A stretch of DNA of 40,067 nt from Candidatus Acetothermia bacterium (GTDB taxonomy: Bacteria > Bipolaricaulota > Bipolaricaulia > UBA7950), in contig JAJHSB010000056.1 of assembly GCA_022684035.1 (NCBI GenBank), forward strand, positions 1 to 40,067, read 5' to 3'. A program made the translations under genes and the position numbers. Below the pieces are notes generated by a model. The model was not told the DNA's origin, made no database searches, and saw only the letters and a list, made by a program, of their open reading frames with translations. Below, in pieces: positions 26,402 to 35,267 of this stretch (position 1 is its first letter; the number at the start of each line of letters is the position of its first letter).

Positions 26402-26600
26402 TTTACAGTGGTGTTGCGCAAAGATTGCTGCTCATTCTACAACTACTTGCTCGATATTTCTACCTTACTTATCCGGCTTAACTTTAAGAGCCGGAGGTAT
26501 TTTGTTCAGCGAAGAACTGATAAACCTACTCGTTATTATTTGTTGCGTAAAAGAGGGGGGAGATGCGTCGCGGCTGAATGGCAACCAGACTGCGCATAGT
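26402..26600. other. Spacer with small hairpin
   Basis: About 200 bp between the M1-peptidase gene and nadB, both minus strand. CCGGCT (26473-26478) can pair with AGCCGG (26489-26494) around a 10-base loop. No U-tract follows on the transcribed strand, so a terminator role is unproven. No gene seen. Confidence 0.4.
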
Positions 26601-29342
26601 TTATGACAAATGGAGAAAGATCCGCCCACCGGGAAATCCTTGGCCAAGTAGCGGGTAGGCATATCCAATCGTAAATCGCATTCGCATCAACCCTCCCAGA
26701 AGGCTCAGGTTGAAACTGACTTCCACTCCCACTTCTACCTGTGGAACGATCGCTACTAACTGGTTCAAACTCTGCCCCACTGCTCCGGCAGCGATGAATA
26801 TCTGATTGGTGGCGCTGTCGATCATCGCGATGTTGGCTACATTAAAGTGATCTTCGACCGGAGCGGGAATCTTTAGCGCCAGCCGACCGAAGAGGCGATA
26901 GTTACCTCGGATCGGCAGTAGCAGCCAATAGCCATTTACTACTGTTCCGAAGGTATGCATCTCTGGTAGACCAAACTGCATTACAGATGGAAGTTCGCCT
27001 ATCCTGACTCCCACCGAGAGGTTTCCCAGTAAATAAATATTGGGAGCAAGAAAGGCTTCATCGTAAGTTGAGATAGAGATTCGCCCTCCGTAATGTGGAA
27101 TTAAATCGAGCGCTACTGTAGTCGTTGTCTGCCGACGCACCATCTCAATACGGGTATACTGCAAGGAAAGATAATGCAATAATCCTGCTGCAGTTAATCG
27201 GCGATGACCAGAGATAGTGACAAAATACGACGGCACCCAGAGCGTGGCCGCTGATCCAGTAGCCGGCTGAGAAAAACCGGTAAAACTGTATGCCACCGAA
27301 CCGGTCAGTTCGCCTCCGGCGATGGAGAGATGGCCGAGAAAATCATGGTGACGACCATACCGAATATGAATACCGGCGAAATCTCTTCCGATCGTCACTG
27401 TTAATCGATCTAGATAACTGATCATCACTATTCCGGCAAGCGGTTCAGTGCGAATGAGATAGGCATCGAGTGGTAACTGATTGTATGTCGTTACCAAGAC
27501 TACCCTCGTTGGTGAGTGATTGTTGAGCCGATGGCGATCGGGAAGAAGATGATCAGGATCGATCGTTACGCGGCGAACAGGCGCGTCTGTCTTTAATATA
27601 AGAGTCTCTTCCTCAGCCACACCATCCCAATCTATGCGAATTATCTCCCGCGTCGTGATCGCTTGAATCACCACTCTTTGTGGTGTTCCACCGTCCCGGC
27701 GCACTACCACAGTGGTGTAATAAATCTTATCGATCTTTTCCCGCTTGATGATTTCAAGCGAATAATCGACTGAACCTGCGGTCAGCAGCCATGTATAGAC
27801 GAACTGATCCAGATCTATGCCGGTCTGTTCCTCAAGCAAGTTTTGTAGATCACAGAGAGTGATGATCCGGTCGCTGAAGCGGTAATGGGCATCGCGCAAC
27901 GCAGTGACAAACTCCTCGCTTCCCACTTTGGCGGAGAGAGCACGCGCAACGAGGTATCCTTTTTGATAGATACGCATCATCGTTTCATTGGCATAGCGAA
28001 CTTCGCTTTGCGGGTTAATGATCGCTTCATCGAACCCGCGGGCACGGGCGATGATATAGGGAAGTTCATGCATGTGCTCACGCAGATTGAAGAAACCGAA
28101 TTGAGAACGGAAGATTCCTTCCAATAGTCCCGCCCGTTCCAACTCAAATAGATTCGGTCCAAATTCACCATGGCGATACTCGAAATAGGAGATAGACATG
28201 TACTGCACAAGCCCTTCAGAGAGCCAGTTTTGCGCGTTGAAATCAACTCCGATACCGATCCCCCACCACTGGTGCGCAATCTCATGTGCGAGGACGAACT
28301 CGGCAAGTCGGTTGAGAACACCAGGGAGGGTAACATGGCGATGAGTAAAGAAAAAATTCGCCATAAAGAAGATACCGTCAGCCGCCATCGAGATGCCGAG
28401 CGGATTCGGACTCTGCACGATCGTTATCCGGCGACGCGAATATTGGCCGAACCGTTCCACAAAGAATTGCAGCGCATTAACCGCATAGGTGGCAAAGAGA
28501 CGGGCTGTCTCCTCATGCCCAGGTAGATAAAAGACTTCGATCGGTATTGGCAACCCATCCAATGCGAACCGCCGATAATCAGGCCCGGCAACGATGGCGA
28601 TCGACCGCGCCGGCCGATCGTTCCACAACCGATAGCGATGAAACTTCTTGTTAGTCGTCAATCGTTCAATAAAGTCGGCACCGCTAATAAGCACCATCTC
28701 GCGAGGCAATGTGAGGGTCAAGTGATGATGAGCAGCAGGAAGTTCGAATCGCCACGGAATCTTTCCCGCCACCATTGCTTCTGCCTCTGTGCCTTGAAAT
28801 GAGGTGAGAATTGGATGCCAACCGAATCGCCATGTAAAGATCCGTTGAAAATGCCCCATATCGCCGCTCTTTATATGAGGAAAACGTGTACGAAATGATA
28901 TTTGAATACTGATCGTCTCTCCCACGGCAAGTGGACGATTCAGCCTGATTGCCAATATTGTCTCTTTTAGGGAAAAAGTCTGCATGCCAGGAGGGGCAGC
29001 AAGAAGATCGAATCGCAACGGACTCAAAAGACCGTCATCAAGATGAATGACAGAATCGATCTCCATATATGATGGATCAAATCCCCTGACAAAGGTGGCG
29101 TCGATCGCTCTCGGACCGAGATAAGGATTCTTTTCCCGACTGAAATTAGGCAGCAGGAGCATAAGGAGAGATGAAAGCTCTTCGCCAAAGGTGTTGGTAA
29201 CGGTTAATCTCTGTTGTCCGGTTAACCTGTGATCTACCACACAAAGATCTGCTTCTATTTCGTAGATCGATAGTGGGGCTCCAATTATGCTGGATGCCGC
29301 CAGTACTGTGATCAGTATCACCAGTGGAAATACATTCCTCAC
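26601..29342 (-). CDS. M1-family zinc metallopeptidase with barrel-like C-terminus
   Basis: A 913-residue secreted protein. Residues 1-22 are a signal peptide. Residues about 25-255 form a beta-rich domain as in M1 peptidases. The catalytic domain has HEIAHQWW (353-360), the third zinc ligand Glu376 in LSEGLVQY (HExxH-18-E spacing), and a Tyr in YQKG (459-462) at the usual catalytic position. The aminopeptidase GxMEN motif is not seen; the region reads GISMAADG. After about 640 the sequence switches to alternating beta strands with aromatic turns through to a C-terminal GGRIFLHLS, as in outer-membrane barrels. It may be a surface or periplasmic peptidase anchored by its own barrel. It starts at GTG, overlapping the CorC-like gene's stop by 4 nt. 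Confidence 0.85.
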   Translation of the reverse strand: MRNVFPLVILITVLAASSIIGAPLSIYEIEADLCVVDHRLTGQQRLTVTNTFGEELSSLLMLLLPNFSREKNPYLGPRAIDATFVRGFDPSYMEIDSVIHLDDGLLSPLRFDLLAAPPGMQTFSLKETILAIRLNRPLAVGETISIQISFRTRFPHIKSGDMGHFQRIFTWRFGWHPILTSFQGTEAEAMVAGKIPWRFELPAAHHHLTLTLPREMVLISGADFIERLTTNKKFHRYRLWNDRPARSIAIVAGPDYRRFALDGLPIPIEVFYLPGHEETARLFATYAVNALQFFVERFGQYSRRRITIVQSPNPLGISMAADGIFFMANFFFTHRHVTLPGVLNRLAEFVLAHEIAHQWWGIGIGVDFNAQNWLSEGLVQYMSISYFEYRHGEFGPNLFELERAGLLEGIFRSQFGFFNLREHMHELPYIIARARGFDEAIINPQSEVRYANETMMRIYQKGYLVARALSAKVGSEEFVTALRDAHYRFSDRIITLCDLQNLLEEQTGIDLDQFVYTWLLTAGSVDYSLEIIKREKIDKIYYTTVVVRRDGGTPQRVVIQAITTREIIRIDWDGVAEEETLILKTDAPVRRVTIDPDHLLPDRHRLNNHSPTRVVLVTTYNQLPLDAYLIRTEPLAGIVMISYLDRLTVTIGRDFAGIHIRYGRHHDFLGHLSIAGGELTGSVAYSFTGFSQPATGSAATLWVPSYFVTISGHRRLTAAGLLHYLSLQYTRIEMVRRQTTTTVALDLIPHYGGRISISTYDEAFLAPNIYLLGNLSVGVRIGELPSVMQFGLPEMHTFGTVVNGYWLLLPIRGNYRLFGRLALKIPAPVEDHFNVANIAMIDSATNQIFIAAGAVGQSLNQLVAIVPQVEVGVEVSFNLSLLGGLMRMRFTIGYAYPLLGQGFPGGRIFLHLS

Positions 29343-30637
29343 TTCTCTTCCTCCTTATTTGTAATCAATGGGTTGATCTTGACCCGCACTGAGATGATCT
29401 CACGTTCGGTTGCCTCTTTAACTGTTAACTGAATATTGCCGACTGAGATCTCTTCTCCGATATGCGGCATATCTTCAAGATAATATAGAATCAAGCCGCT
29501 GATCGTCACCCACTCATCATCAGGAAGATCTATATCCAATGTCTTGTTGAGATATTTGATCTCTGTGTCGCCATTTACGATCGCTTCATTAGCTGAAATT
29601 CGTTTAATCAACGTGATCGGTCGATCAAATTCATCTTCGATCTCTCCTACTATCTCCTCGAGAATATCTTCCAGCGTGACAAGCCCGGCCACCCCGCCAT
29701 ATTCATCGACGACAACAGCCTGGTGCACACGATCTTTTTGGAACTCACGTAACAATATTTTGATCGGCTTCGTGAGAGGAGTGTAATAAGTAGGATGCAG
29801 GAGATCACGCAAAGTTCTTCTTCCATCAGGGTCATTCCGCAGCAGATCTTTGGCGTACAGAGTTCCGACTATGTTGTCTGGAATCTGTTCATAGACAGGA
29901 AAACGGGAGTGACGCTCTTTCGCGACTATCTTTAACACTTGATCAAGCGGAGTAGTGACTTCAATCGCCTTCATCTCTGTCCGCGGAACCATCACATGCG
30001 CAACGGTTATCTCGCCGAAGTCGAGAATCTGTTTGATCATCTCTCCTTCGCGTTCATCGAAGAGACCGTGTTCCTCGCCAACATCGACTAAAGTTTCAAT
30101 CTGTTCATCACTTACGGTCAATGGTTCCCGCTCAGCAATCTCTTTGCCGAAAACACGTCCAATCCCACGAGCGGTGGCGTGAAAGAGCCGTATCACTGGT
30201 CGAAGTATGCGTGTCAGAAGATATATTTGATTAATTACTGCCAGCGTCACCTGCTCAGCATTATTTTTGGCGAATGTTTTCGGAGTGATCTCTCCAATGA
30301 TGAGGATGGAGATAGTCATCACTCCGGTGACAATCAGACCGGATAGATATTTGGGTAACTCCCACGGAATAATAGCAAGAAACAATAATGTTGCCAATGC
30401 ACTTGCACTCACATTGACCAAATTATTCATCACCAGAAGGGCGGTGATCATTTCATTTGGTTGCGTTAATAGGGCCGAAAGTCCGGTTGCCCTGTTTTTG
30501 TGAATCTTTATCAGATAACGCAGACGGTTCTCGTCGATCGACGTAATCGCCGTCTCAGCACTGGAACAGTAAGCAGAGATTGCTAATAACAACAGCAACA
30601 GCGCAAATTGCACGCCGTATGATAAAATTGAACTCAC
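29339..30637 (-). CDS. CorC/HlyC-type CNNM transporter with CBS pair
   Basis: A 432-residue membrane protein of the 'hemolysin C' / CNNM family. The N-terminal DUF21 domain (about 1-170) holds three or four transmembrane segments with the typical SSAETAITSI and GEITPKTFA motifs. Two CBS motifs follow (about 205-330), with VPRTEMKAIE and VVVDEYGGVAGLVTLEDILEE, then the CorC/HlyC domain (about 345-425). CNNM proteins move Mg2+ or Na+ and sense nucleotides through the CBS pair. The start is a GTG with an unusually close GAGG, so the exact N-terminus is uncertain. It is coupled to the M1-peptidase gene by a 4-nt overlap. Confidence 0.92.
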   Translation of the reverse strand: MSSILSYGVQFALLLLLLAISAYCSSAETAITSIDENRLRYLIKIHKNRATGLSALLTQPNEMITALLVMNNLVNVSASALATLLFLAIIPWELPKYLSGLIVTGVMTISILIIGEITPKTFAKNNAEQVTLAVINQIYLLTRILRPVIRLFHATARGIGRVFGKEIAEREPLTVSDEQIETLVDVGEEHGLFDEREGEMIKQILDFGEITVAHVMVPRTEMKAIEVTTPLDQVLKIVAKERHSRFPVYEQIPDNIVGTLYAKDLLRNDPDGRRTLRDLLHPTYYTPLTKPIKILLREFQKDRVHQAVVVDEYGGVAGLVTLEDILEEIVGEIEDEFDRPITLIKRISANEAIVNGDTEIKYLNKTLDIDLPDDEWVTISGLILYYLEDMPHIGEEISVGNIQLTVKEATEREIISVRVKINPLITNKEEEK

Positions 30638-31172
30638 CTCGTACTTTAATTATAGAAAGGAAGAGTTGGAATTGCAACTATGCTCTCTATGGCCAGATTT
30701 TTTTGGACGAAGCAAAGCGTAGTTTTTTACAACGTGTTATACGCTGTTACCCACTCATTTGGTTTTGCCTGTTGACAAGTAACCACTAATGCTCGCCTTC
30801 CATCCATCTATTAACCTCAATCAGATCGACTGAATAGTTAATTTTGTTCACAAGCTCAAGAGTTAAACGTTCAATTGACGGTGCGATTATAATGATTCTA
30901 ACCTCGTTTCAAATATAACCTTCTCAAACTCTTCTTCTGACGAAAATGGCGTGGAGAGAAGGTTTAATCTTCTTTCGCCTTTACGTTTCAAGAAAAGGTT
31001 TGCCATTTTATCCCCTCCGTAATTTTTTGTGGACAATTACGGATAATCTGTTAATCCTGGCCATATAGACGCTGACCAAGTACATCACCGTAATAGACAA
31101 GCACCTTGATCTCGCATCGCAGGTAGTTTATCCTATACTTGTTTCAATTCATAATCAACTGGGTGATTAAAT
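30638..31172. other. Divergent intergenic region containing a gene remnant
   Basis: About 530 bp between the CorC-like gene and the barrel gene. The only coding trace is the broken nuclease-like gene at 30786-31006, listed separately. The rest holds presumed divergent promoters; no clear boxes are seen. Confidence 0.5.
30786..31006 (-). pseudogene. Broken nuclease-like gene (internal deletion/frameshift)
   Basis: The minus strand has a strong GGAGGGG box, then an ATG at 31006 beginning MANLFLKRKGERRLNLLSTP and continuing with FSSEEEFEKVIFET to a stop at 30887-30889. The +1 frame continues with IIIIAPSIERLTLELVNKIN and ends VDLIEVNRWMEGEH at a TAG (30786-30788). The two halves resemble the start and end of a small predicted endonuclease family (the middle, with its catalytic core, would be missing), which suggests an internal deletion with frameshift. 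Family assignment is from memory of such proteins and is tentative; the broken structure is visible. Confidence 0.5.
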
Positions 31173-32330
31173 ATGAATCAGCGGAAATGGCTCAAAGCAG
31201 GTCTCTGCTGGTCTTGGTTCAGTTCACTTATCCTCAGCGTCCTTTTGCTCGTTGTTATTACGGTTGCAACACACGCGATTCCACTCTATTTTTTCCGTGT
31301 TCCGCGTACCCATATTTCAAATTTAGAACTCAGTTTTTCTTATCAGTTCTATGACGATCGTTTTCTCGATGATCGCAGTAATCTCAATGTAGGCCATTTA
31401 GGGCTAACCTATTTTTCGCTATTTAACTCGCCCCACTTTGGTTACAGTTTGACCGGCAATGCAGACCTTGAACTACGCGCGCAAGATTCTCCTTTAATAT
31501 ACCGAATAATTACTGAAGGTAATGTCAACTATTTTTTTGATCCCCGAGATCTTTTTTTCGGATTTGCCGGCTTTACTGGAAGAGGTGCATCCGTTTATCG
31601 CGCGATGGGGCTTCTGGTCAGTTTAGGAGCTGGGTACGGTCGATTTACCGATGTCACACCACTTGCCCAGGCAGTGCGAATTGAAGCAAGGTTGCGGGCG
31701 CGTGGCAGTTTGGTTGAACCGCTTTCCTATACTGATTTACTTGCTATTGCCCACATTATCGGCCGGCGCTATCGTTACGTAACGCTCGCTGATCTCCTTA
31801 CTTCTCTTCAAGCAAGAATCGAATGGACATTGAAAACTCGTCCTGATGGACTCGATACGCTGGATATCTATATAATCGCAGCAATCATCGAAGATAGACA
31901 ATTCAAACGATTCAGTGGTTGGGATATCAGATTCGGTCTGGGGTACGAACTACTCGATCCGTTCGAGGGAGAACGAGATTTAGTGGCAATAAGTGCATTC
32001 AACATCGCATTTGCGCCCGAACCAGGGTCACAGTTAGTGCTGCGCGGATCCTTTACTGGTGCACGCGATCTTCTGAGAACACACAGCATGTCCATTCGCG
32101 CTGATTATCATTTCCTATGGACTGAGATCATCGACCTACGAGGAAGTTACACTTTCTCGCGGGACAGTGAAGCCGGATTTTATCGACATCGTCATCAGAT
32201 AGACTTAGGAATAGTGGTCAGGCTGCCCGGTGATACCGATATCACGCTCACTTTAGCGTTGATGCATGGACATGATTATGAGGAATGGTCTAAAAGATTA
32301 TTGATAAGCCTCAATATGGATCTTTTCTAA
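31173..32330 (+). CDS. Predicted outer-membrane beta-barrel protein
   Basis: A 385-residue protein with an N-terminal signal segment (about 1-35, hydrophobic 16-32 ending VATHA). The mature part alternates hydrophobic and polar residues in strands, such as LELSFSYQFYDDRF, FGYSLTGNADLEL, WDIRFGLGYELL and IDLRGSYTFSRDSEAG. It ends in Phe (LLISLNMDLF), as expected for a BAM-recognised barrel, so it probably sits in the outer membrane. A central helical patch (about 180-215) may form a plug or loop. No known family is recognised. It is a single gene; the ATG has only a weak ribosome site. Confidence 0.78.
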   Translation: MNQRKWLKAGLCWSWFSSLILSVLLLVVITVATHAIPLYFFRVPRTHISNLELSFSYQFYDDRFLDDRSNLNVGHLGLTYFSLFNSPHFGYSLTGNADLELRAQDSPLIYRIITEGNVNYFFDPRDLFFGFAGFTGRGASVYRAMGLLVSLGAGYGRFTDVTPLAQAVRIEARLRARGSLVEPLSYTDLLAIAHIIGRRYRYVTLADLLTSLQARIEWTLKTRPDGLDTLDIYIIAAIIEDRQFKRFSGWDIRFGLGYELLDPFEGERDLVAISAFNIAFAPEPGSQLVLRGSFTGARDLLRTHSMSIRADYHFLWTEIIDLRGSYTFSRDSEAGFYRHRHQIDLGIVVRLPGDTDITLTLALMHGHDYEEWSKRLLISLNMDLF

Positions 32331-32336
32331 TCGTTG

Positions 32337-32972
32337 TCACAAGGTTTTGCTGTAGAGAGACTCTATTTGTTGCCGCATCACTATGTCATGGAGTTTTTCT
32401 ATTGCGGCGGAAAGAGGAAAATAATCCGCTTCACTGATTTCATCGGGATTAGGAACGACTGTGCCTGTTATTTCTACATGGTAGAAATTATAGATCCAGT
32501 GGAGGCGACTTTTATTTCCGATCCTCCCTTCAACGGAGATAAGACGCAAGGATTTAGTTTGCACCCGTAGTTCTTCGAACAGTTCCCGCTCCAAAGCTGT
32601 TGCCGGGGATTCTCCGAAGGAGACGAATCCACCCGGTAATGACCAGCGTCCTTTAGTTAGCCCGCGGCATGATTTCACCAATAAAACCCGATCATCGCGA
32701 GTAATTATTCCTTCCACCACCACACGGGGCATCGTTGCATGAATCGCCTGTCGCATCAATGATGTAACGTTATCACGTGCGATCAACTCATCTTTACACA
32801 GCCACTCTCGCGGATGACGATCGAGTGTTGGTTCTCCAAAGCAGACTTTGGAAATAGCGATTGGCGGTCCTGGGGTAAATGAAAACGGAATCTCTTCTTG
32901 CCGGGGTAGATCGAGGATCCCATTCCGTTCGATCGTAAAGACCCTGCCATCTGCTTCGATATAATATTGCAT
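32337..32972 (-). CDS. Nudix hydrolase with N-terminal extension
   Basis: A 211-residue protein. The Nudix domain (about 83-195) carries the box GGFVSFGES...LERELFEEL (114-135), which fits the G-x5-E-x7-RE-x2-EE core, although the usual late Gly is Arg136. Residues 1-80 form an extension with MQYYIEADGRVFTIERNGIL, seen in some uncharacterised Nudix proteins. ADP-ribose or related nucleoside diphosphates are plausible substrates, since the SLPGGFVSFGE context is common in ADP-ribose-type enzymes. The gene converges on the barrel gene, ending 6 bp after it. Confidence 0.88.
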   Translation of the reverse strand: MQYYIEADGRVFTIERNGILDLPRQEEIPFSFTPGPPIAISKVCFGEPTLDRHPREWLCKDELIARDNVTSLMRQAIHATMPRVVVEGIITRDDRVLLVKSCRGLTKGRWSLPGGFVSFGESPATALERELFEELRVQTKSLRLISVEGRIGNKSRLHWIYNFYHVEITGTVVPNPDEISEADYFPLSAAIEKLHDIVMRQQIESLYSKTL

Positions 32973-33385
32973 TCGTGCCTCCCTGATGGTAAGTTTTTAG
33001 TTCGTTACTACTGCAGGTACAAAGTTCCGGTGAAAACGCTTGCGGCGTGAACCACGTAGTCGGGGTTGACTGAATATTTACCTCTGATGGACTCATTTTA
33101 ATATCTATGGTGTTGAATGTAAACCATAGATTTACTTGCTCCTATGGAAAAGTGTGTAAACCGTTGTTGGAACGAAAAATTCGTTCGTACGTGTTAAGCA
33201 CTACCAGAATTCTTGCTCCTGAGTAGCTACTCTTAAATAAACGGTGGCAAATCAAGATAAGATCATAGCTAACTCTTTGACAGGTTATATGAGTTTGGTT
33301 TGTTTGTGTGAGGTAACTTGAAAATTTGTATCTAAGATGGAAGCGGGTGATAATATTCAATAATAATTAATATGGAGAATACAGC
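32973..33385. promoter_or_regulatory. Divergent promoter region with hairpins (nudix / antiporter operon)
   Basis: About 410 bp between the divergent Nudix gene and the antiporter operon, with no gene. It holds a perfect 9-bp inverted repeat ATCTATGGT/ACCATAGAT (33103-33111/33123-33131, 11-base loop) and a smaller AACGAA/TTCGTT pair around 33173-33187. A TTGACA (33277-33282) could be the -35 of the antiporter operon, but no good -10 follows at the proper distance. The inverted repeat could be an operator or an RNA stem. Confidence 0.45.
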
Positions 33386-33892
33386 ATGTCTTTTAATGGG
33401 CTCATAATTTGGGTCTTGCTTCTCGCTATCTGGTTTATTCTCACCCGCACAAGTGCGCCGTGGATGGTGCTTTCCGGGGTATTGTGCACAGCAGCGATAA
33501 CTATCTTGCAACAACGCCTCTTTCCACCGACGCCATCGCTGCGTTGGCGAATCCTACTTCAGCCGATCAAATGGATTCACTACTTCGTTATTCTGCTGAT
33601 ACGATTTATCTATTCCACCCTGTACACGACAAAATTGATCATCACCGGGAGAGTCGAAGGAGCGGTCATCACCTTGCCCATCACGCTCACTGATAAATTA
33701 GGTCTCTTTCTACTATTCAGCGCAATAACAATAACGCCGTCGACGATCGCCATCGCAGTTGATGATGACTTGCTCTATGTCCACTGGATCAGAGAAACAG
33801 GAAGTAAGGGAGACTGGCAGCAGATCAAAGAGTCTATCGAAGATAGATTGGTATCTATCTTTATCGAGAGAGAAGGTGTGCGAGATCGATGA
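33386..33892 (+). CDS. mnhE: Mrp-type antiporter subunit E
   Basis: A 168-residue membrane protein of the MnhE/MrpE family, with membrane segments about 5-20, 25-42, 59-80 and 102-125. The family pattern LTPSTIAI appears as TITPSTIAIAVDDDLLYVHWI (about 116-136). MnhE is a small subunit of multi-subunit Na+/H+ antiporters. A GGAG box lies eight bases before the ATG. It is the first gene of a tightly packed operon and overlaps mnhF by 4 nt. Confidence 0.92.
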   Translation: MSFNGLIIWVLLLAIWFILTRTSAPWMVLSGVLCTAAITILQQRLFPPTPSLRWRILLQPIKWIHYFVILLIRFIYSTLYTTKLIITGRVEGAVITLPITLTDKLGLFLLFSAITITPSTIAIAVDDDLLYVHWIRETGSKGDWQQIKESIEDRLVSIFIEREGVRDR

Positions 33893-34146
33893 TTGCTCAT
33901 TTGATCGGCATAGGTATTATTGGCTCGTTACTGATCGTGCTGTATCGGTTTATCGCCGGTCCTACTGTGTGGGATCGCCTGCTCGGCTTCCATGCAGTTA
34001 GCAGTAGAGTTATTCTCCTCCTTGTTCTTTTCAGTGTCTTTGGGAAGAGTGACTTATCTCTCGATGTGGCGTTTATTTATACTGCCGTCAGTTTTTTGGG
34101 AATTGTGGTGGTCGCTAAATTCGCCGAACGCGGAGGAGCAGAGTAG
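33889..34146 (+). CDS. mnhF: Mrp-type antiporter subunit F
   Basis: An 85-residue, three-helix protein of the MrpF/MnhF family, shown by YRFIAGPTVWDRLLGFHAVS (19-38) and the final DVAFIYTAVSFLGIVVVAKF. It is a small membrane subunit of the antiporter. The start overlaps the mnhE stop by 4 nt, and its stop directly abuts the mnhG start. Confidence 0.92.
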   Translation: MIAHLIGIGIIGSLLIVLYRFIAGPTVWDRLLGFHAVSSRVILLLVLFSVFGKSDLSLDVAFIYTAVSFLGIVVVAKFAERGGAE

Positions 34147-34437
34147 ATGGTTGAATATCTCCTTTACGGGGCGGGGATTTTCTTTATCGTTGTCGGTTCG
34201 ATTGGTCTGGTTCGGTTTGAAGATCTATATTTTCGCCTCCATGCCGGCGGGGTGGCTGATAATGCCGGGTTTTCCCTGATATTGCTCGGCCTGATCATTC
34301 GTAGTGGATTCACTCTCCCCGCGCTTATGATCGCACTCCTTCTGCTGTTAAACTTAGTTACCAATCCGATCGTTACGCATTGTATTGCCAAGAGTGCATT
34401 TACGATGCGCTATCGCCCCCGAAAGAAGGAAAAATGA
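34147..34437 (+). CDS. mnhG: Mrp-type antiporter subunit G
   Basis: A 96-residue, three-helix protein of the MnhG/PhaG family, with GSIGLVRFEDLYFRLHAGGV (17-36) near the start, the typical 'R-F-D-x-Y-x-R-L-H-A' block, and RSGFTLPALMIALLLLLNLV. It is an integral membrane subunit required for antiport. It starts with no gap after mnhF, and its stop overlaps the next start by 4 nt. Confidence 0.92.
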   Translation: MVEYLLYGAGIFFIVVGSIGLVRFEDLYFRLHAGGVADNAGFSLILLGLIIRSGFTLPALMIALLLLLNLVTNPIVTHCIAKSAFTMRYRPRKKEK

Positions 34438-35267
34438 CTACCTTACAAGGGTTACTATTATTATTACCTGTTATTGCTATCTTTGCGCTTACGCGTCGCC
34501 GCCCGCTGGGAGCGATTTTGGGGATGGGAGTTTTTAGCATACTGTTGGCAGGAGTCTATCTGCTATCTCATGCGCCTGATGTAGCACTGGTGGAAGTGGC
34601 GGTTGGAACAGCGTTTCTTACTTTTTACATCCTCGCTGTTCGCAAAAAAGGGAAACTGATGGTTGTCGGCGATGAAACCCCTTATCTTCTCTATCGGCAA
34701 GGAGAAGATATTGTTGGATTGGAGCATGAGATTCTCCGCGGATTTGCCGGCGAACTTGGACTTGATTTAGAGATTCTTTTTATCCCTCGGCAACAGGTTC
34801 CTAAATGGCTGGTAAGTGAGGATGCCGACATCGGAGCAGGCGGAATAGTTCCCACCACAAGAGAAAAGAGCAATTTACTGATCAGTGATGGCTATTTGAA
34901 GACACGGCTGTTCCATATTTCCCGTCGCTCAACCAATAAGCGTGTAGCAGGGATTACCGGCAGTCGCGCCCTGAAAGAGATAGAAAAAAAGAACGGCATT
35001 GCAGATCATCACGAATATTTTTCCGACTTATGTGCCGGCATCGACGAGGGAAAAATAACGAAATGCAGCGTTGATTTAGTGAGATTTATCGCTCTCAAGC
35101 GTCAGGTGTTGACAAACTACAATATCGAACGTGACCCCGAAGATCTCAGTTATGTCTTTGCTGTATCACCCGGCGAGAAAGAGATTTACGAAGGATTAAA
35201 CACCTATATTGCGCGCTTACGCAGTAGCGGTGAGTTGGAGAGTATCATAGAGAGGTACTTAAAATGA
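34434..35267 (+). CDS. MbhD-like antiporter domain fused to an SBP_bac_3-like domain
   Basis: A 277-residue fusion. Residues 1-72 are a DUF4040/MbhD-type segment of the antiporter: three hydrophobic helices with RRRPLGAILGMGVFSILLAG and the signature HAPDVALVEVAVG (46-58), equivalent to a piece of MrpA in classical systems. Residues about 74-277 look like a family-3 solute-binding domain as in MltF or amino-acid-binding proteins: ETPYLLY, VGLEHEILRGFAGELGLDLE (94-113), then ADIGAGGIVPTTREKSN (131-147) and a C-terminal SGELESIIERYL. With an odd number of helices the binding domain should face the periplasm. It could sense or bind a small ligand and gate the antiporter; that is inference. ATG 34434 overlaps the mnhG stop by 4 nt. 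Confidence 0.85.
   Translation: MTTLQGLLLLLPVIAIFALTRRRPLGAILGMGVFSILLAGVYLLSHAPDVALVEVAVGTAFLTFYILAVRKKGKLMVVGDETPYLLYRQGEDIVGLEHEILRGFAGELGLDLEILFIPRQQVPKWLVSEDADIGAGGIVPTTREKSNLLISDGYLKTRLFHISRRSTNKRVAGITGSRALKEIEKKNGIADHHEYFSDLCAGIDEGKITKCSVDLVRFIALKRQVLTNYNIERDPEDLSYVFAVSPGEKEIYEGLNTYIARLRSSGELESIIERYLK

Noticed and set aside
26473-26494. Terminator between the M1-peptidase gene and nadB
   Set aside because: The 6-bp stem is clear but no U-tract follows on the transcribed strand.
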